64,000 nt of DNA from Chrysopilus asiliformis (lineage: Eukaryota; Arthropoda; Insecta; Diptera; Rhagionidae), in the NCBI GenBank assembly GCA_964034945.1, contig OZ035960.1:45117002-45181001 (forward strand). Reading direction: 5' to 3'. Position numbers and translations under genes: made by a program. Position 1 is the stretch's first letter; each line of letters starts with the position of its first letter. Of this stretch, positions 1 to 10,284 are shown piece by piece. A model generated the notes under the pieces. That model had not been told where the DNA came from. It saw only the letters and a list, made by a program, of their open reading frames with translations, and did no database searches.

Positions 1-1300
1 TTTTGGTTTGTACTGGCTTCGAATTTAAAATTTTAATTGCATAAAATCGATGTTAATATCAGTGACATTATTTCCCAAGCAAATCAATTATCAACTTTAA
101 ACATTTACAGCGAAAAAGTTCCATTGTACTCAAAAATGTGTTTCCATTTGATAAACGTATATAATTATCGCCCTAATAGCATAAACATGTTGAAAAACTG
201 GTTCAAGCCGAAAATGCGCAAAATTTGATCACCCACAGAGTAGAGATTTTTACAATGTAGGTAATATTAGATGGAAAATAAAACCAGTTTACCTTGTCGT
301 TTTTGCGTTGGTATATAACTCTCAGCATTCACCTGAGTTAAACATTATTTATTTTCCATTGTTAGGCTTTTTTTTTGACAAATTGCCAAACAATCGTCGA
401 ATAGAATCCATTCATGAAAACGCCTAAAAATCCCACCGAAATGAATATCAACAACCTTTTACCATCGACATTATTTTTACGAGATCTCAGCAAAAAAAAA
501 GGGTTTTCTGCCGAACAAAAAAAACCCCCCTGCTGGCCCCACAAAATCGAATCACATGGCAATTCCTGGTATTTGTGCCACTCGGCTTGAATTTTACTCG
601 ACACGAAAAATGTTAATATAATTAATCTGTTCCACTAACATCAAACAAGGCAAAAGATACTCCATACGACACGAAAATTGAATTGAATTAAGTGTGGGTC
701 GTTGACCACTTTCCGTGTTGACAATTTTTTTTTCATTGCAGATTTGTTGTTTCAAATTTCTACCTCCAGCCGTGCATAAGACCACGGCAGGTAAATGAAT
801 TTTCAACGAATTTAAAACGAAAAAAAATTATCAATTTAAAGAAAAAAAAATTTGTTAATAAAAAACGAGGTATCTAAAGTCAACTTGGAGAAGGTTGAAT
901 GACATTTTTTGCGTATCATTTCACCTAGTCGTATTGATTAATATTTTTTAAAGGTAAACTTTTGGGCTGAACCAAAATGGATCAATCGGATAGGTTTTTT
1001 TAACCTTTCATAAATATTATTTAAATTAAATATGTTTAATTGTATACAAATTTTTTGATTGACATCTGCGTGATGAATGTCCAAAAAGTTGCAAAGGCAG
1101 GAATGAAACAAATTTAACCCTAGAATGCGGGATTTTTAACCAATAGAATTTTTGGTCGGATAAGGACTCAGGTTGAGCAATAAGTCGCCATTTATTAAAA
1201 ATTTGATAAGGTGCGTGGTATGAAAGTTTTCCAGTTTTCAAACTACAAACAGATTCCTCACGAGCCCCTTCCCTACTACAGTACATTCCAAATGAGGACT
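1..1300. other. AT-rich intergenic DNA, no gene seen
   Basis: Short ORFs here (longest about 86 codons) show no domain, no biased codon pattern and no splice context. The stretch holds A and T runs and no repeat that I could match elsewhere in the window. Confidence 0.6.
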
Positions 1301-1308
1301 GAACTTAC

Positions 1309-1334
1309 TGTTACGAAATTAAGATTTCGTAACA
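1309..1334. repeat. Short perfect hairpin
   Basis: Arms TGTTACGAAAT and ATTTCGTAACA are perfect inverted repeats around a 4-base loop (TAAG). Function is unknown; it could be a remnant of a TIR element. Confidence 0.6.
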
Positions 1335-1350
1335 CTTTTTTCTTTCCTCA

Positions 1351-1625
1351 ATTAAAAATCGTGGATCACTTGCAACATTTGTGAGGTTTTTCGTTGCGAC
1401 TTATCAACTGCCGAGGTCGTGATAGAGGTCTAGACTGATGAAGTTGTTTAGAGCCAAGTAGTAAAAAATCGTGGATGACTTGCAACATTTATAAGGTTTT
1501 TCACACCAACAGCCGAGGTCGTGATAGAAATCATCAACAGCCGAGGTCGTGATAGAAATCATCAACAGCCGAGGTCGTGATAGAAGCCTAGACCGATGAT
1601 GTTGGTTAGAGCCAAGTAGTAACTA
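1351..1625 (+). repeat. Duplicated ~112-bp unit with internal 28-bp tandem repeats
   Basis: Two head-to-tail copies both begin AAAAATCGTGGAT and both end near GAGCCAAGTAGTAA. The second copy is longer because a 28-bp module containing CAGCCGAGGTCGTGATAGAA is present three times instead of once. The pattern indicates unequal exchange or slippage. No coding capacity is evident. Confidence 0.75.
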
Positions 1626-1709
1626 TAACAACTTTTTTTGAGTGAAGCAAGTTGAGTAGACTTAAAAATAAACGGATAACAAACCCAGAAACTTTGACAT
1701 CCCTACATA

Positions 1710-1981
1710 CAGCGCAAAAATAGTAAATATACCTATTTTATAATGGGGAATCGGCAATATAACTAGAATAGTTAATTTTAATTAAAAAATAGTCAAAATC
1801 GACTATTTTTATGATAAATTTTACTACTTGGCAGTGAAATTTACAATTTTGTGGGTAATTTAACTATTTTTGTAATTGAAATTAACTATTTTGTTATTGA
1901 AATTATCTATTTTAAATTATCTAGTTATGGTCCCGATTCCCCATTACAAAGTAGTTGATATACCTTTTTTTTTTGTTTGTG
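1710..1981. mobile_element. F-family TA-flanked MITE (copy F1)
   Basis: The element is nearly symmetrical: both arms carry a subterminal block reading roughly TTTATAATGGGGAATCGG, and the tips are CAGCGCAAAA-like. TA dinucleotides flank both ends. The interior is made of ACTATTTT-type words in alternating orientation. Three further copies (36675-36851, 44648-45444, 49333-49598) share tip and subterminal blocks. No coding capacity, so it would need transposase from another element. Confidence 0.65.
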
Positions 1982-1985
1982 TATA

Positions 1986-2827
1986 GGGAATCTTGGGAAT
2001 TTGATTTGACAGACCGAATAAAAATACCTAGAAATTTAGATACCTAGTTTTAAAAAAATGTCATTGAATGGAGGACAATGTGGATGTTGACCTTTAGTAT
2101 AACAGAAAAACAAATCTTTTGCAATCCTCATAATGTATGGCAATTTTAAAGATTAAGAGCGAAATTTCAAGTTCTGATGCAAGAAATCTGAAAAATAATA
2201 ATAAATTGAACAATATAAATCGCCCACATTTCCCGGTAATCAATCACAAGAGTTCAATTAGTCTCGCAATGTAGCAAAACGAACAAAATATATATAGATT
2301 GGATATTGAAGGCATCACCTGAGGTCAATAAACTCATTCGTTTACCATAGGTAAAAATAGCGCGTGCAAAATTTTATCTTTTATTCAACTTAATAGATAA
2401 AATAAATAAACAAAGACCTAGCGTCCGACATCATTAGCTGCTATAGGCTTCGGACTAATATTGAGTGATGGTATGAGAAAATCATTACTGTTTTTCTATT
2501 GGGGCTTTTTAGAAATTTATACAAGAAAAAACAAAAACTGTTTTGTAAAAAATTGAGGTGAACTCAATTTTCTAACAATTATTTTATAAAATTAAGTGAT
2601 TTTCATAATCAAAGCGATGCATTTTATTTTGCTTTGGGTGGGATAGACAATTTTGAATAAAAAGTTTTTTTTTAGTTTAGATCAGAGATGCGTTTTTGAA
2701 CCGAAGCAAAAATCATTGAATTTTTCAAATTTTATTGAACCAAAACCCGAACCACTGTCAAAAAAAAAGATCATCGAACCAAACTTAAACCTTACTATTT
2801 TCAAAAAAGAGAGCCGAACCGAACCAC
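1986..2827. other. Intergenic DNA with GAACC-rich tract
   Basis: No gene is recognised. The segment 2690-2825 is rich in GAACC and AAACC words resembling tracts at 11170-11385, 40580-41170 and 58200-58350, which may be decayed arms of a hAT-like family. The ORF at 2653-2847 falls in this low-complexity tract and is not believed. Confidence 0.5.
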
Positions 2828-3217
2828 TTTTTATACCCGTATGGTGAAACCAAGGGGTATATTAACTTTGCCTTACCGTTTGTAACGCCAAGATCCCGTC
2901 ATCACACACAAAAATGTTTAGAATGATAAAAATAATTAATTTTTGCATGTCCGTCCGTACGTCTATCCGTCCCTCTGTGACGCGGATTGCGGGCGCACGG
3001 ATTGAGCTAGAGACTTGAAATTTTGCGCAGATCCGTTTTTCGTAAAATGCGAGGCTAAGTTCGTTAATGGCCAAAAATGGACTTTTAGGGGGGGTACCCC
3101 CCATACGAACGAAAACGTTTTTTGTGAATATCTCAAAAACGGTGCATTTTATAAAAAAAGTGCAAGAACAACAGTTAAGAACAACCAGATTGGCAATTAT
3201 AGCTTTTGTTATGTTTA
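2828..3217 (+). mobile_element. A-family DINE-1/Helentron-like element, copy A1 (internally deleted)
   Basis: The start TATACCCGTATGGTGAAACC is followed by a GGGTATA block that can pair with TATACCC. A short (GTCY)n tract, the core GAGCTAGAGACTTGAAATTT and the end TTTTGTTATGTTT follow in the same order as in the full copy at 37576-38158. About 150 bp before the 3' hairpin (ATTGCCAG/ATTGGCAAT) is missing. Read-through ORFs on both strands are by-products of the repeat. Confidence 0.7.
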
Positions 3218-3219
3218 AT

Positions 3220-4018
3220 GGTTTTCGAAGAGTTTTTTTCATCGCGGCGGACATTTTTGAAGACAAAAATTTGACAGAAGGTGCAAATGACAACCGAAAA
3301 GTCAAGTGAAATATTAATTAAAAGTGCATTTATGGGAAAGTAGTGCGTTTAAAGTACCATAAATGTGTAATATCAAGATATTTTTCAAAAAACTGTTGTG
3401 TTCGGGAAAATTCGAAGACTTTGCATATCATTTAGGCCATAATTTGTCATATTCGCAACGTTATTGCCTTTTCAAAAACTGTTTTCGAATGAAATGTTCT
3501 AATAAAATCGGCAATCACGCAAAAAAATTTTTTTTGCCCCGGAAATCTGCGAAGAAAATTATTTTTTCTAATCGAAATATCAATTTAGAGTCGCAGAATA
3601 AAATTCACGGAATAAAGTGTCAAATGTTAACCGTGCCTAACACCGTTTTGGCCTCAATTTTGAATTAACTCTGAAAAGGAGTTAAAAATTCACTTCAACT
3701 CTATTTAGGAATTATATGTATTGTAATTGTTCACGCTTAGAAGAGAATTGGTTTTAATAGCCTATTGGAAATGTAAATGGCTTAGAAGTCGAGAGGTCTA
3801 GGTTGGAGTCTCGGTGGAGACACGCAAGATAAGTTTTTATCTTTGAAAACACGAAAAAATGTAAAACCTCTAAATCGCTAGCAAAAAACAAACATTTGTG
3901 CGGTGAAATTTTTTTTAACTCCTCTAATAACTTTGTTTTACACCGAAAGATTCCCCAAAATTAACATTTACAAGGAACTTTTGTGAACACCTTAAAGTTT
4001 AAGTGAAAACCTAAAAAG
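3220..4018. other. Intergenic DNA, no gene seen
   Basis: A 101-codon ORF at 3363-3668 is Lys/Asn/Phe-rich as expected by chance in AT-rich DNA and has no recognisable domain. Nothing else is supported. Confidence 0.5.
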
Positions 4019-4020
4019 GA

Positions 4021-4096
4021 ATGGACTCCGTCTAACTCCATTTCGGTGCGTGATGGACTCCATCTAACTCCATTTCGGTGCGTGATGGATTCCATT
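4021..4096. repeat. 32-bp tandem repeat, 2.4 copies
   Basis: Units beginning ATGGACTCC and ending TTCGGTGCGTG are repeated twice with one mismatch and then a partial third unit. No function is apparent. Confidence 0.8.
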
Positions 4097-4222
4097 TTTT
4101 TCGAGGGTTTGTGATCGACAAACGGCCAAAGATGATTTTGCCTTCTATAATACTAAATACGTTTGCAATCATTCTAATTACATTTGGGTAATTGATTTTG
4201 TTTTGTTTTGATTTTGTTTTTA

Positions 4223-4305
4223 AATTTTTGGTAAAATTTACACAAATTTGTAAAATTTTTGGTAAAGTTTACACAAATTTGTAAAATTTTTGGTAAAATT
4301 TACAC
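4223..4305. repeat. ~35-bp tandem repeat, 2.4 copies
   Basis: A unit containing TTTTTGGTAAAATTTACAC and AAATTTGTAA is repeated more than twice with single-base changes. It lies directly before the N1 element. Confidence 0.75.
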
Positions 4306-4332
4306 TGACCATGCCATTTTTATCAAACCTAA

Positions 4333-4605
4333 GGCGCCGTTTACACCTGACGCTGTATTTCGCGAATTTTATTCTTGGGCACTAAATTCAGGTTGCACAA
4401 CCGTTTACACTACGACACAAAATTCTGAAATGTATTCCGGAAAGACGCCCGAACTCAATGTTTTCATATAAAACCGTACGAGTAAATTCAAATTTTGACA
4501 ACTTTTCCTAAGTATTTTTATTCTGCGATAGATAAAATTCTCGGAACAAATTCTGAAAAAAATTCGCCGAAAAATTTAAGAAAAAAACGCCCGTCTAAAC
4601 GGGGC
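4333..4605. mobile_element. N-family TIR element (copy N1)
   Basis: The left end TAAGGCGCCGTTTACAC and the right end GTCTAAACGGGGCTTA form imperfect inverted repeats. A second copy at 12713-13111 shares the interior words GACGCCCGAACTC and TATAAAACCGT. The tips and possible TAA/TTA flanks resemble PIF/Harbinger MITEs; that class call is inference. No transposase is encoded. Confidence 0.6.
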
Positions 4606-4609
4606 TTAA

Positions 4610-5705
4610 AAAATGGAAAGTATATTTGAAAAAAAAGAAATAAAAAAAACAAGCAACACATTCAGTGAACAACCTCAGTTTCATTCTGTTCACAATATCG
4701 AATGAGCACCATATTTACCAAATTTCATAACAGCTTATCAGTTCTGAAATGATTCCATTCAATGGTCTTACGAAATACAAATACAATGCCCAATTAAAGT
4801 GTAAATTATGTTACTTTCAACATATACCAAAACCCAGCGCTGATTTTTTTTCTCACGTAATAAAACCAAAACAAGAAATAAACAAACAAAAAACATTTCG
4901 AATCAACATTTTAAATCACTATTAAGCTAAATTCGTTTTTTATTATTACATTATTAAGAGGACAATAACCAATGGTGACATTAGTTATTAATTTGTTGTA
5001 ACGCCAAGTCGATTGTAATTAATTCAGAAAACACACAACAAATTTAAAAATATGTGGTTAGCTACAAAAACAACAATAAACAAAAACAGAATCCCACAAA
5101 AAATTTATGAAAACATTTTTTTAGTGAGAGCAGCGTAAATTGATTTAAAAAAAAAGAGAAGAAAAATATCTTAAAACTTACTAACGGATTGTATTGTGAT
5201 TGAAGGTAAAATTTAGAGGTGGCAACTAAAATCATATGAGTCCGGAAGAAGTTCAAAGAAATCTTTTAAAACTCACTGCGCAATTTTCTTCACTTCACGC
5301 GTTTAGAAAATTGGAAAAATAACAAAAAATTTGATGGTTGCGGTGGCCGGAAAAGGTTAATGGCTGAGAAAAAGGTGATTTTTTTTATGATAATAAAAAT
5401 GTATTGGGCAAAAATAATTGTTTTAGGTTAGTTTTGGTTGAGGTTAATGTTTTTATTGGGCTTAGCCAAAATTTTTTAAAGGCAAGATGGCCATTTGGAG
5501 TGTTTTAAAAATGTGTTTATTGGATTCAAACATGGACGTGTCCACAAAAATTCGAAAACGAGATAAAGATATCATTCGATTCATTTTTAAAGCTTTGTCA
5601 AGACTAGAATTTAAACACAAAAAAAATTGAAATCGTTGGGCTCAAAAACACGGACATTTTGGAGATGCCGAGCTACAGACTTAAAATGTGGTATGGAGGT
5701 GTTTT
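4610..5705. other. Intergenic DNA, no gene seen
   Basis: AT-rich sequence with A/T homopolymers. No repeat partner and no credible ORF were found. Confidence 0.5.
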
Positions 5706-5709
5706 TTTT

Positions 5710-6412
5710 TTCAAATGAGCTAGAACCATGAAACTTTACAGACATGTTTGATCCGGGAATAGGGCGATCCTAACAAGTTTTGCTGGGAATCCGTTAACCG
5801 GAAGTAACCAAAATGGTGGTTTTCTAATAAAAACACACGATTTCGTTTTTTATTATTTAATCTGAAATTCCGAGTGTTTCAGTAGTCTTATGAATGACAA
5901 AACTTGAAGATAATAAAATTTCCCACATTTTTGTCTTTCATTAGAACTGCATATCTCAAGCCGTTATCGAAATATACCGTTATTTTGAAAGAATCCGTTT
6001 TTAGCGATTATCTTGAAAAATAATGGATTCATGGTTGGGGTTCAATATAAGATAAATTGAAAAGAATAATGTTTGCCACAATTTTGTCTTTTACTGTTAT
6101 CCGCTATCTTTTACCGTTATTAAGATATTTTGATTAAAAAAAATTTAAAAAAAAAGATTTTGCGAACAGCTTGCAAACTAACAGTTTTTCGAAAGAAATA
6201 AATGCAGAAATAAATGCACTAAAATTCTCTACATTTTTGCCTTTTACTGTAAAATGATTCATTTTACTGTTACCGAGATGTTTTAGATTTTGTAAAATAA
6301 AAATTCATATTTTTTCGTAAACAAAAATTTTTATTCGTCGAGTGTAAATTACGCAGGAACGTAGATTTTGTAAGAAAGTCATGTGCTGTTCACATCAGAT
6401 ACTTTATATCTT
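5710..6412 (+). mobile_element. C-family interspersed repeat, copy C1
   Basis: This segment is collinear with 60585-61305 (+) and 24010-25060 (-). Shared landmarks in order are CATGAAACTTTACAGACATG-like core, GTTAACCGGAAGTAACC, ATTTTGTCTTTTACTG, TTACCG-rich blocks and GTCATGTGCTGTTCACATCA. Copies are about 75-80% alike by eye. There is no ORF. The class is unknown; the core and the GTCTGTC tract in the other copies link it to families A, M and W. Confidence 0.65.
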
Positions 6413-6419
6413 TTTTTGC

Positions 6420-7120
6420 TAATAACCTGCATCTAATTTGAAGAGATGGGAGACTTCTTGAATATCATATGAGGCCGATTTTATTTTGAAGCAAAATTCG
6501 ATAAAATTGAGTATATATACTCCCAAAAAGAAGCCAGTGTGGCTCACCAGAAGAACTCGGGAAAGTATAGCTAGTATTTATTTAACTCTATTTGTGTCAG
6601 CGAATATGTAGATGCCGTCGCGTCAGTGCGGAAAGAAAAAGGTATACGTACGGCAAGGTTAAATCAACGTTGAGGACAATAAACTTACCAGTACGAAAAG
6701 GTAGCAAAATTACATGAACATCACGGCGTTCAACAGAATAATTATTTAATGATGTTGTTTATTGCCACACTAAAAGAAGGTTTTATGCTTCAGAAATGCT
6801 TTTAATGAATGCAACAATAAAGCAAAGATTTTCGTATAAATTGCAAGTTTGTTTCAAATTTTCGAAATTTTTCAAATTCTATTCAATTACAAATGCAACA
6901 ATTTTTTTCTCTTGTATGGAATATCAAAATATGCGTTTTTTTATTATTGTGTTATGAAATAACGTTTTATAAGTGTTGGCCAAAAAAAATTATTACTTTG
7001 CTTAAAAGTAGTTCCCCAGCGCACCGAAGTATGGTTAAAATATTTTGCATCAAGTTTAGAAAATCCGAAAAACCCCAAAAAAACGCTTTCATTAAAAGTT
7101 AAAAGACAATAGTTTTATTC
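6420..7120. other. Intergenic DNA, no gene seen
   Basis: No repeat partner or credible coding signal was recognised. The 69-codon ORF at 6893-7102 has no protein-like features. Confidence 0.5.
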
Positions 7121-7124
7121 TTAA

Positions 7125-7360
7125 CACTCTAACTGCCACGTCAGTCAAAAAGACCTGACACCTAACTGTACACAACGGCCACAATGAAAATTATTAAAGT
7201 GTTCGCTACAACCGCAACGATTTTTTGTAGTTGCACACATTTTATGGTAATAAAATAACATTTAGGTATAATTTTGTTTCAATTTTTTTACTCTTAGTGC
7301 CTTTTTGACTGACAACTAAATATTCGAAAAAGGCTTAAAAGTGTCGTGGCAGTTAGAGTG
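7125..7360. mobile_element. X: TTAA-flanked piggyBac-like MITE
   Basis: Perfect 16-bp terminal inverted repeats, CACTCTAACTGCCACG and its reverse complement, are flanked on each side by TTAA (7121-7124 and 7361-7364). TTAA is the piggyBac superfamily target duplication. Behind each tip is a short inverted motif (GTCAGTCAAAAAG and its right-hand counterpart). At 236 bp it is non-autonomous. Confidence 0.85.
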
Positions 7361-7520
7361 TTAAGTGATATACTCTATCGAATTTTGAAATTCTAACTTC
7401 AGATTCGTGAACAGGGACATCAGATACCCGCGAAGAGTCTTCGAAGAGGATTTAAGTTAAAAGTAAAATTTTAAAACATAAAACCAAGGATGGCAAACGA
7501 AAAAAAATCGTAACGTTATA

Positions 7521-8813
7521 ACACATGGATCAATAAGTCCCGAGACTAACCCAGAGATGACGCTCGTAGTAAACCAGTAACCACGTCTTTCTAGAGTACT
7601 AACCTTTGCTTGAAACGTGTCAAAATTTTAAGTCGATCGGACCAGAAACAGCTGAATTATCGAGGTTGGAGTAAAGTCGTTTTGTAGTTTGTTTAAAAAA
7701 TGGAAAAAACCGAGTTTCGTGTTCTGATAAAACATTGTTTTTTAATGGGTAAAAACACCGTGCAAGCGAAACAATGGATTGAAAAATGTTACCCGGACTC
7801 TTGTCCATCAAAAGCAACGATTTGTCGGTGGTTTGCCGAGTTTAAACGTGGTCGTACCGACACAAATGACGCGGAACGCTCGGGTAGACCTGTGGAAGCC
7901 GTTACACCGGAAAATGTGAGTGAAGTGACAAAAATTATAATGAAAGATCGTAAAGTGAAGCTCCGTGAGATTGCTGAGATAACACAGATATCATATGGAA
8001 GTGCATTTACTATCCTTCATGAAAAATTGAGCACGAAAAAGGTTTTTTCCAAGTGGGTGCCGCGATTGCTTTCGATGGAACAAAAACAGCAACGAGTCGA
8101 TGATTCAGAAAGCTGTTTATCGCTATTTACTCGCAATAAAAAAGATTTCTTGCGTCGTTACGTGTCCATGGACGAAACATGGATACATCACTACACTCCA
8201 GAGTCGAAGCGGCAGTCATCTGAGTGGCGCACAGCTGGCGAAAGCCGTCCGAAGCGTCCGAAAACGCAGCAGTCAGCTGGCAAAGTCATGGCGTCAGTTT
8301 TTTGGGATACGCATGGCGTGATTTTCATTGACTACCTCGAAAAAGGTAAATCGATCAACAGTGATTATTATATTGACTTGCTGGTGCGTTTGAAGGAGGA
8401 AATCGCAAAAAAACGACCGCACATGCAGAGAAAAAAAATCCTTTTTCACCAAGACAATGCACCCTGCCACAAGTCGATGAAAACAATGGCAAAATTGAAC
8501 GAATTGGGCTTTCATCTGCTTCCCCACCCCCCATACTCGCCAGATTTAGCCCCCAGTGAATACTGGCTCTTTGCTGATCTTAAAAAAATGCTCCAGGGAA
8601 AAAGATTTGGCTCAAATGAGGAGGTCATCGCTGAAACTGAAGCTTATTTTGAAGCGAAAGATAATTTTTTTTATAAACATGGTATTGAAAAATTGGAAAA
8701 GCGTTGGAACGATTGTATCACCCTAAAAGGTGATTATATTGATGAATAAAAAAAAATTTGGCAAAAAAAATGTTGTTTTCATTGTTAGTCTCGGGACTTA
8801 TTGATCCATGTGT
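7521..8813 (+). mobile_element. Full-length mariner element
   Basis: Perfect 30-bp terminal inverted repeats (ACACATGGATCAATAAGTCC at the tip) lie at 7521-7550 and 8784-8813, each flanked by a TA (7519-7520, 8814-8815). Length is 1293 bp, normal for mariner. One intact transposase ORF fills the interior. Perfect ITRs, an open reading frame and the recognisable empty site in K2 all point to a recent insertion. Confidence 0.95.
7700..8749 (+). CDS. Mariner transposase, intact 349-codon ORF with changed third catalytic residue
   Basis: DDE/D-family transposase that would bind the mariner ITRs and cut and paste the element at TA sites in the nucleus. The N-terminal ~110 residues form the paired helix-turn-helix DNA-binding region. 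A WVPRLL linker motif follows near residue 120. The catalytic core shows MDETWIHHY (Asp158), HQDNAPCH (Asp252) and YSPDLAPSEY. In canonical mariners the last motif is SDY, giving DD34D; here codon 287 is GAA, so the residue is Glu with the same 34-residue spacing. From published Mos1 work as I recall it, D-to-E at this position abolishes activity, so the protein may be inactive despite an intact frame. Start chosen at the first ATG, giving standard family length. Confidence 0.95.
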   Translation: MEKTEFRVLIKHCFLMGKNTVQAKQWIEKCYPDSCPSKATICRWFAEFKRGRTDTNDAERSGRPVEAVTPENVSEVTKIIMKDRKVKLREIAEITQISYGSAFTILHEKLSTKKVFSKWVPRLLSMEQKQQRVDDSESCLSLFTRNKKDFLRRYVSMDETWIHHYTPESKRQSSEWRTAGESRPKRPKTQQSAGKVMASVFWDTHGVIFIDYLEKGKSINSDYYIDLLVRLKEEIAKKRPHMQRKKILFHQDNAPCHKSMKTMAKLNELGFHLLPHPPYSPDLAPSEYWLFADLKKMLQGKRFGSNEEVIAETEAYFEAKDNFFYKHGIEKLEKRWNDCITLKGDYIDE

Positions 8814-8976
8814 TACATTTCGTTATGTAACGAAATTCAAATTTTATTTTGTTACGTTATTTCGTTTTGTAACGATAAAAAAATTCATTTCGTTACGTTA
8901 TAACGTTATTATTTCGTTACACATAGTATTGAAATTGAAAACTAAAATAATAGTTTATCATAGTATCATCATACTA

Positions 8977-10284
8977 AAGACTGTATCGAAAAGTATGGAA
9001 ACAAAAAATATGGGATCAAAAAGGCGTAATTTGGTTTTTTTTTTAAGAAAAATTTTATAAAATTGGTTATTAAGTACATATATCTTTATATGTATATACA
9101 ACATTTCAAAAATATTTTTTACGTTTTTACGATTCGCCGCACTTTTGTCCTAATATACCCATTACATTGTGGACAGTACTATTCTTAATAGTTTTCGAGA
9201 CTTTTTGCCAGTTTTTTTTTAATTGCTCCATATCATTAGTCGCCAGACACATTTTCCGAAGGTTTCGCTTCATTATTGCCCAAAATTTTTCGATGGGACG
9301 AATTCCTGGGCAATTTGGTGGATTCATTGTTTTTGCCACAAAATTGACTCCATTTGTTGACATCCACTCAATGGTGTTTTTTGCATAGTGACATGATGCC
9401 AAATCTGGCCAAAACAATATAGATCCTTCGTGTCTTCGAATCATGGGCAGCAACAGTTTTTTTAGACACTCTTTGACGTACAAATCAGTCGTCATGTTCA
9501 TCATTGTGAAAAATGCAGCTGATTTCAGGCCACATTTGCAAATTGCTTGCCATACCATCACTTAGGCTCCGAATTTTTCCAACTGAATCGACTTTTGTGC
9601 TTCGTCTATATCGCCCTCTCTTGCAATCGTAAAGTACTGAGGTCCTGGTAATGCACGATAATCAATTTTAACGTACGTTTCATCATCCATAATGATGCAT
9701 TGGTTTTTTTTGGTTAAAATGGTGTCAAACAATTTCCGAAGCTGCGGTTTCACGCAGCCTGCCTGTTTTTCGGTAAGTTTCGGTTGTCGTTGCTTCCGAT
9801 AGGTCTTCATATTGTTGCGCTTCTTGGCTAGCTGAACCATTTCAGCACTTGTTTTACATTTTTTTGCGACATCTCTAACCGAAACACTGCAATCACGCCG
9901 AATTGCTGCACAAACTTGTTGATCAATTTTTTCGCATCTAGGCCCTGGTTTTCTCCCACTTTTTTTTATCCTCGAATGTCAGCTCCTCCCCAAACTTCTT
10001 GATGGCAGTAAAAACTGCTTTTAGACTTACACCTTCCTGTTTTGCCACTTGCCTCATGGTGCTGCCCTTTTCGAAATACCATTTGTCCACAATCCTTTTT
10101 CGTTGCTATACAGAAAGACCTCGCGTTTCGTAAAATAAAATTAAAATCGCGATTTTTGATAGGGTAATTAAATTGTCAAACTCTCAGACGTTTTTTTAAC
10201 TAAACAAATTTGACTAAAAAGAAACAGCATGCTAATATTGGGTCATTGCAGTTGTTTCCATACTTTTCGATACAGTACAGTCTT
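8977..10284 (-). mobile_element. Tc1/mariner element of DD37E type (degenerate)
   Basis: Flanked by TA (8975-8976, 10285-10286) and bounded by inverted ends AAGACTGTATCGAAAAGTAT (left) and the near-identical reverse complement on the right, which carries a 4-5 base insertion. Length 1308 bp is normal. It splits the 5' end of the Helitron. Transposase on the minus strand is disrupted. Confidence 0.85.
9127..10110 (-). pseudogene. DD37E Tc1/mariner transposase, frameshifted and with an in-frame stop
   Basis: Reading the minus strand, an N-terminal HTH region (VAKQEGVSLKAVFTAIKKFG) precedes a frameshift near 9960 in an A-run. The frame then runs through a second HTH-like part, MDDETYVKID (first Asp), a TAA stop at 9562-9564 just before VMVWQAICKCG, FWPDLASCHYA (second Asp) and CPGIRPIEKFWA (Glu). 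There are 37 residues between the second Asp and the Glu, the spacing that defines the ITmD37E lineage known from mosquitoes. At least two lesions, so it is not expected to make transposase. Confidence 0.88.

Noticed and set aside
3770..3830. tRNA-like boxes (TGGCTTAGAAG and GGTTGGAGTCTC)
   Set aside because: Spacing between the boxes is too short and no cloverleaf can be drawn.
8100..8527. Smaller ORFs overlapping the mariner transposase on both strands
   Set aside because: Shadows of the 349-codon frame.
9127..9561. The 144-codon minus ORF as a stand-alone gene
   Set aside because: It is the C-terminal part of the DD37E transposase after an in-frame stop; its ATG is internal.
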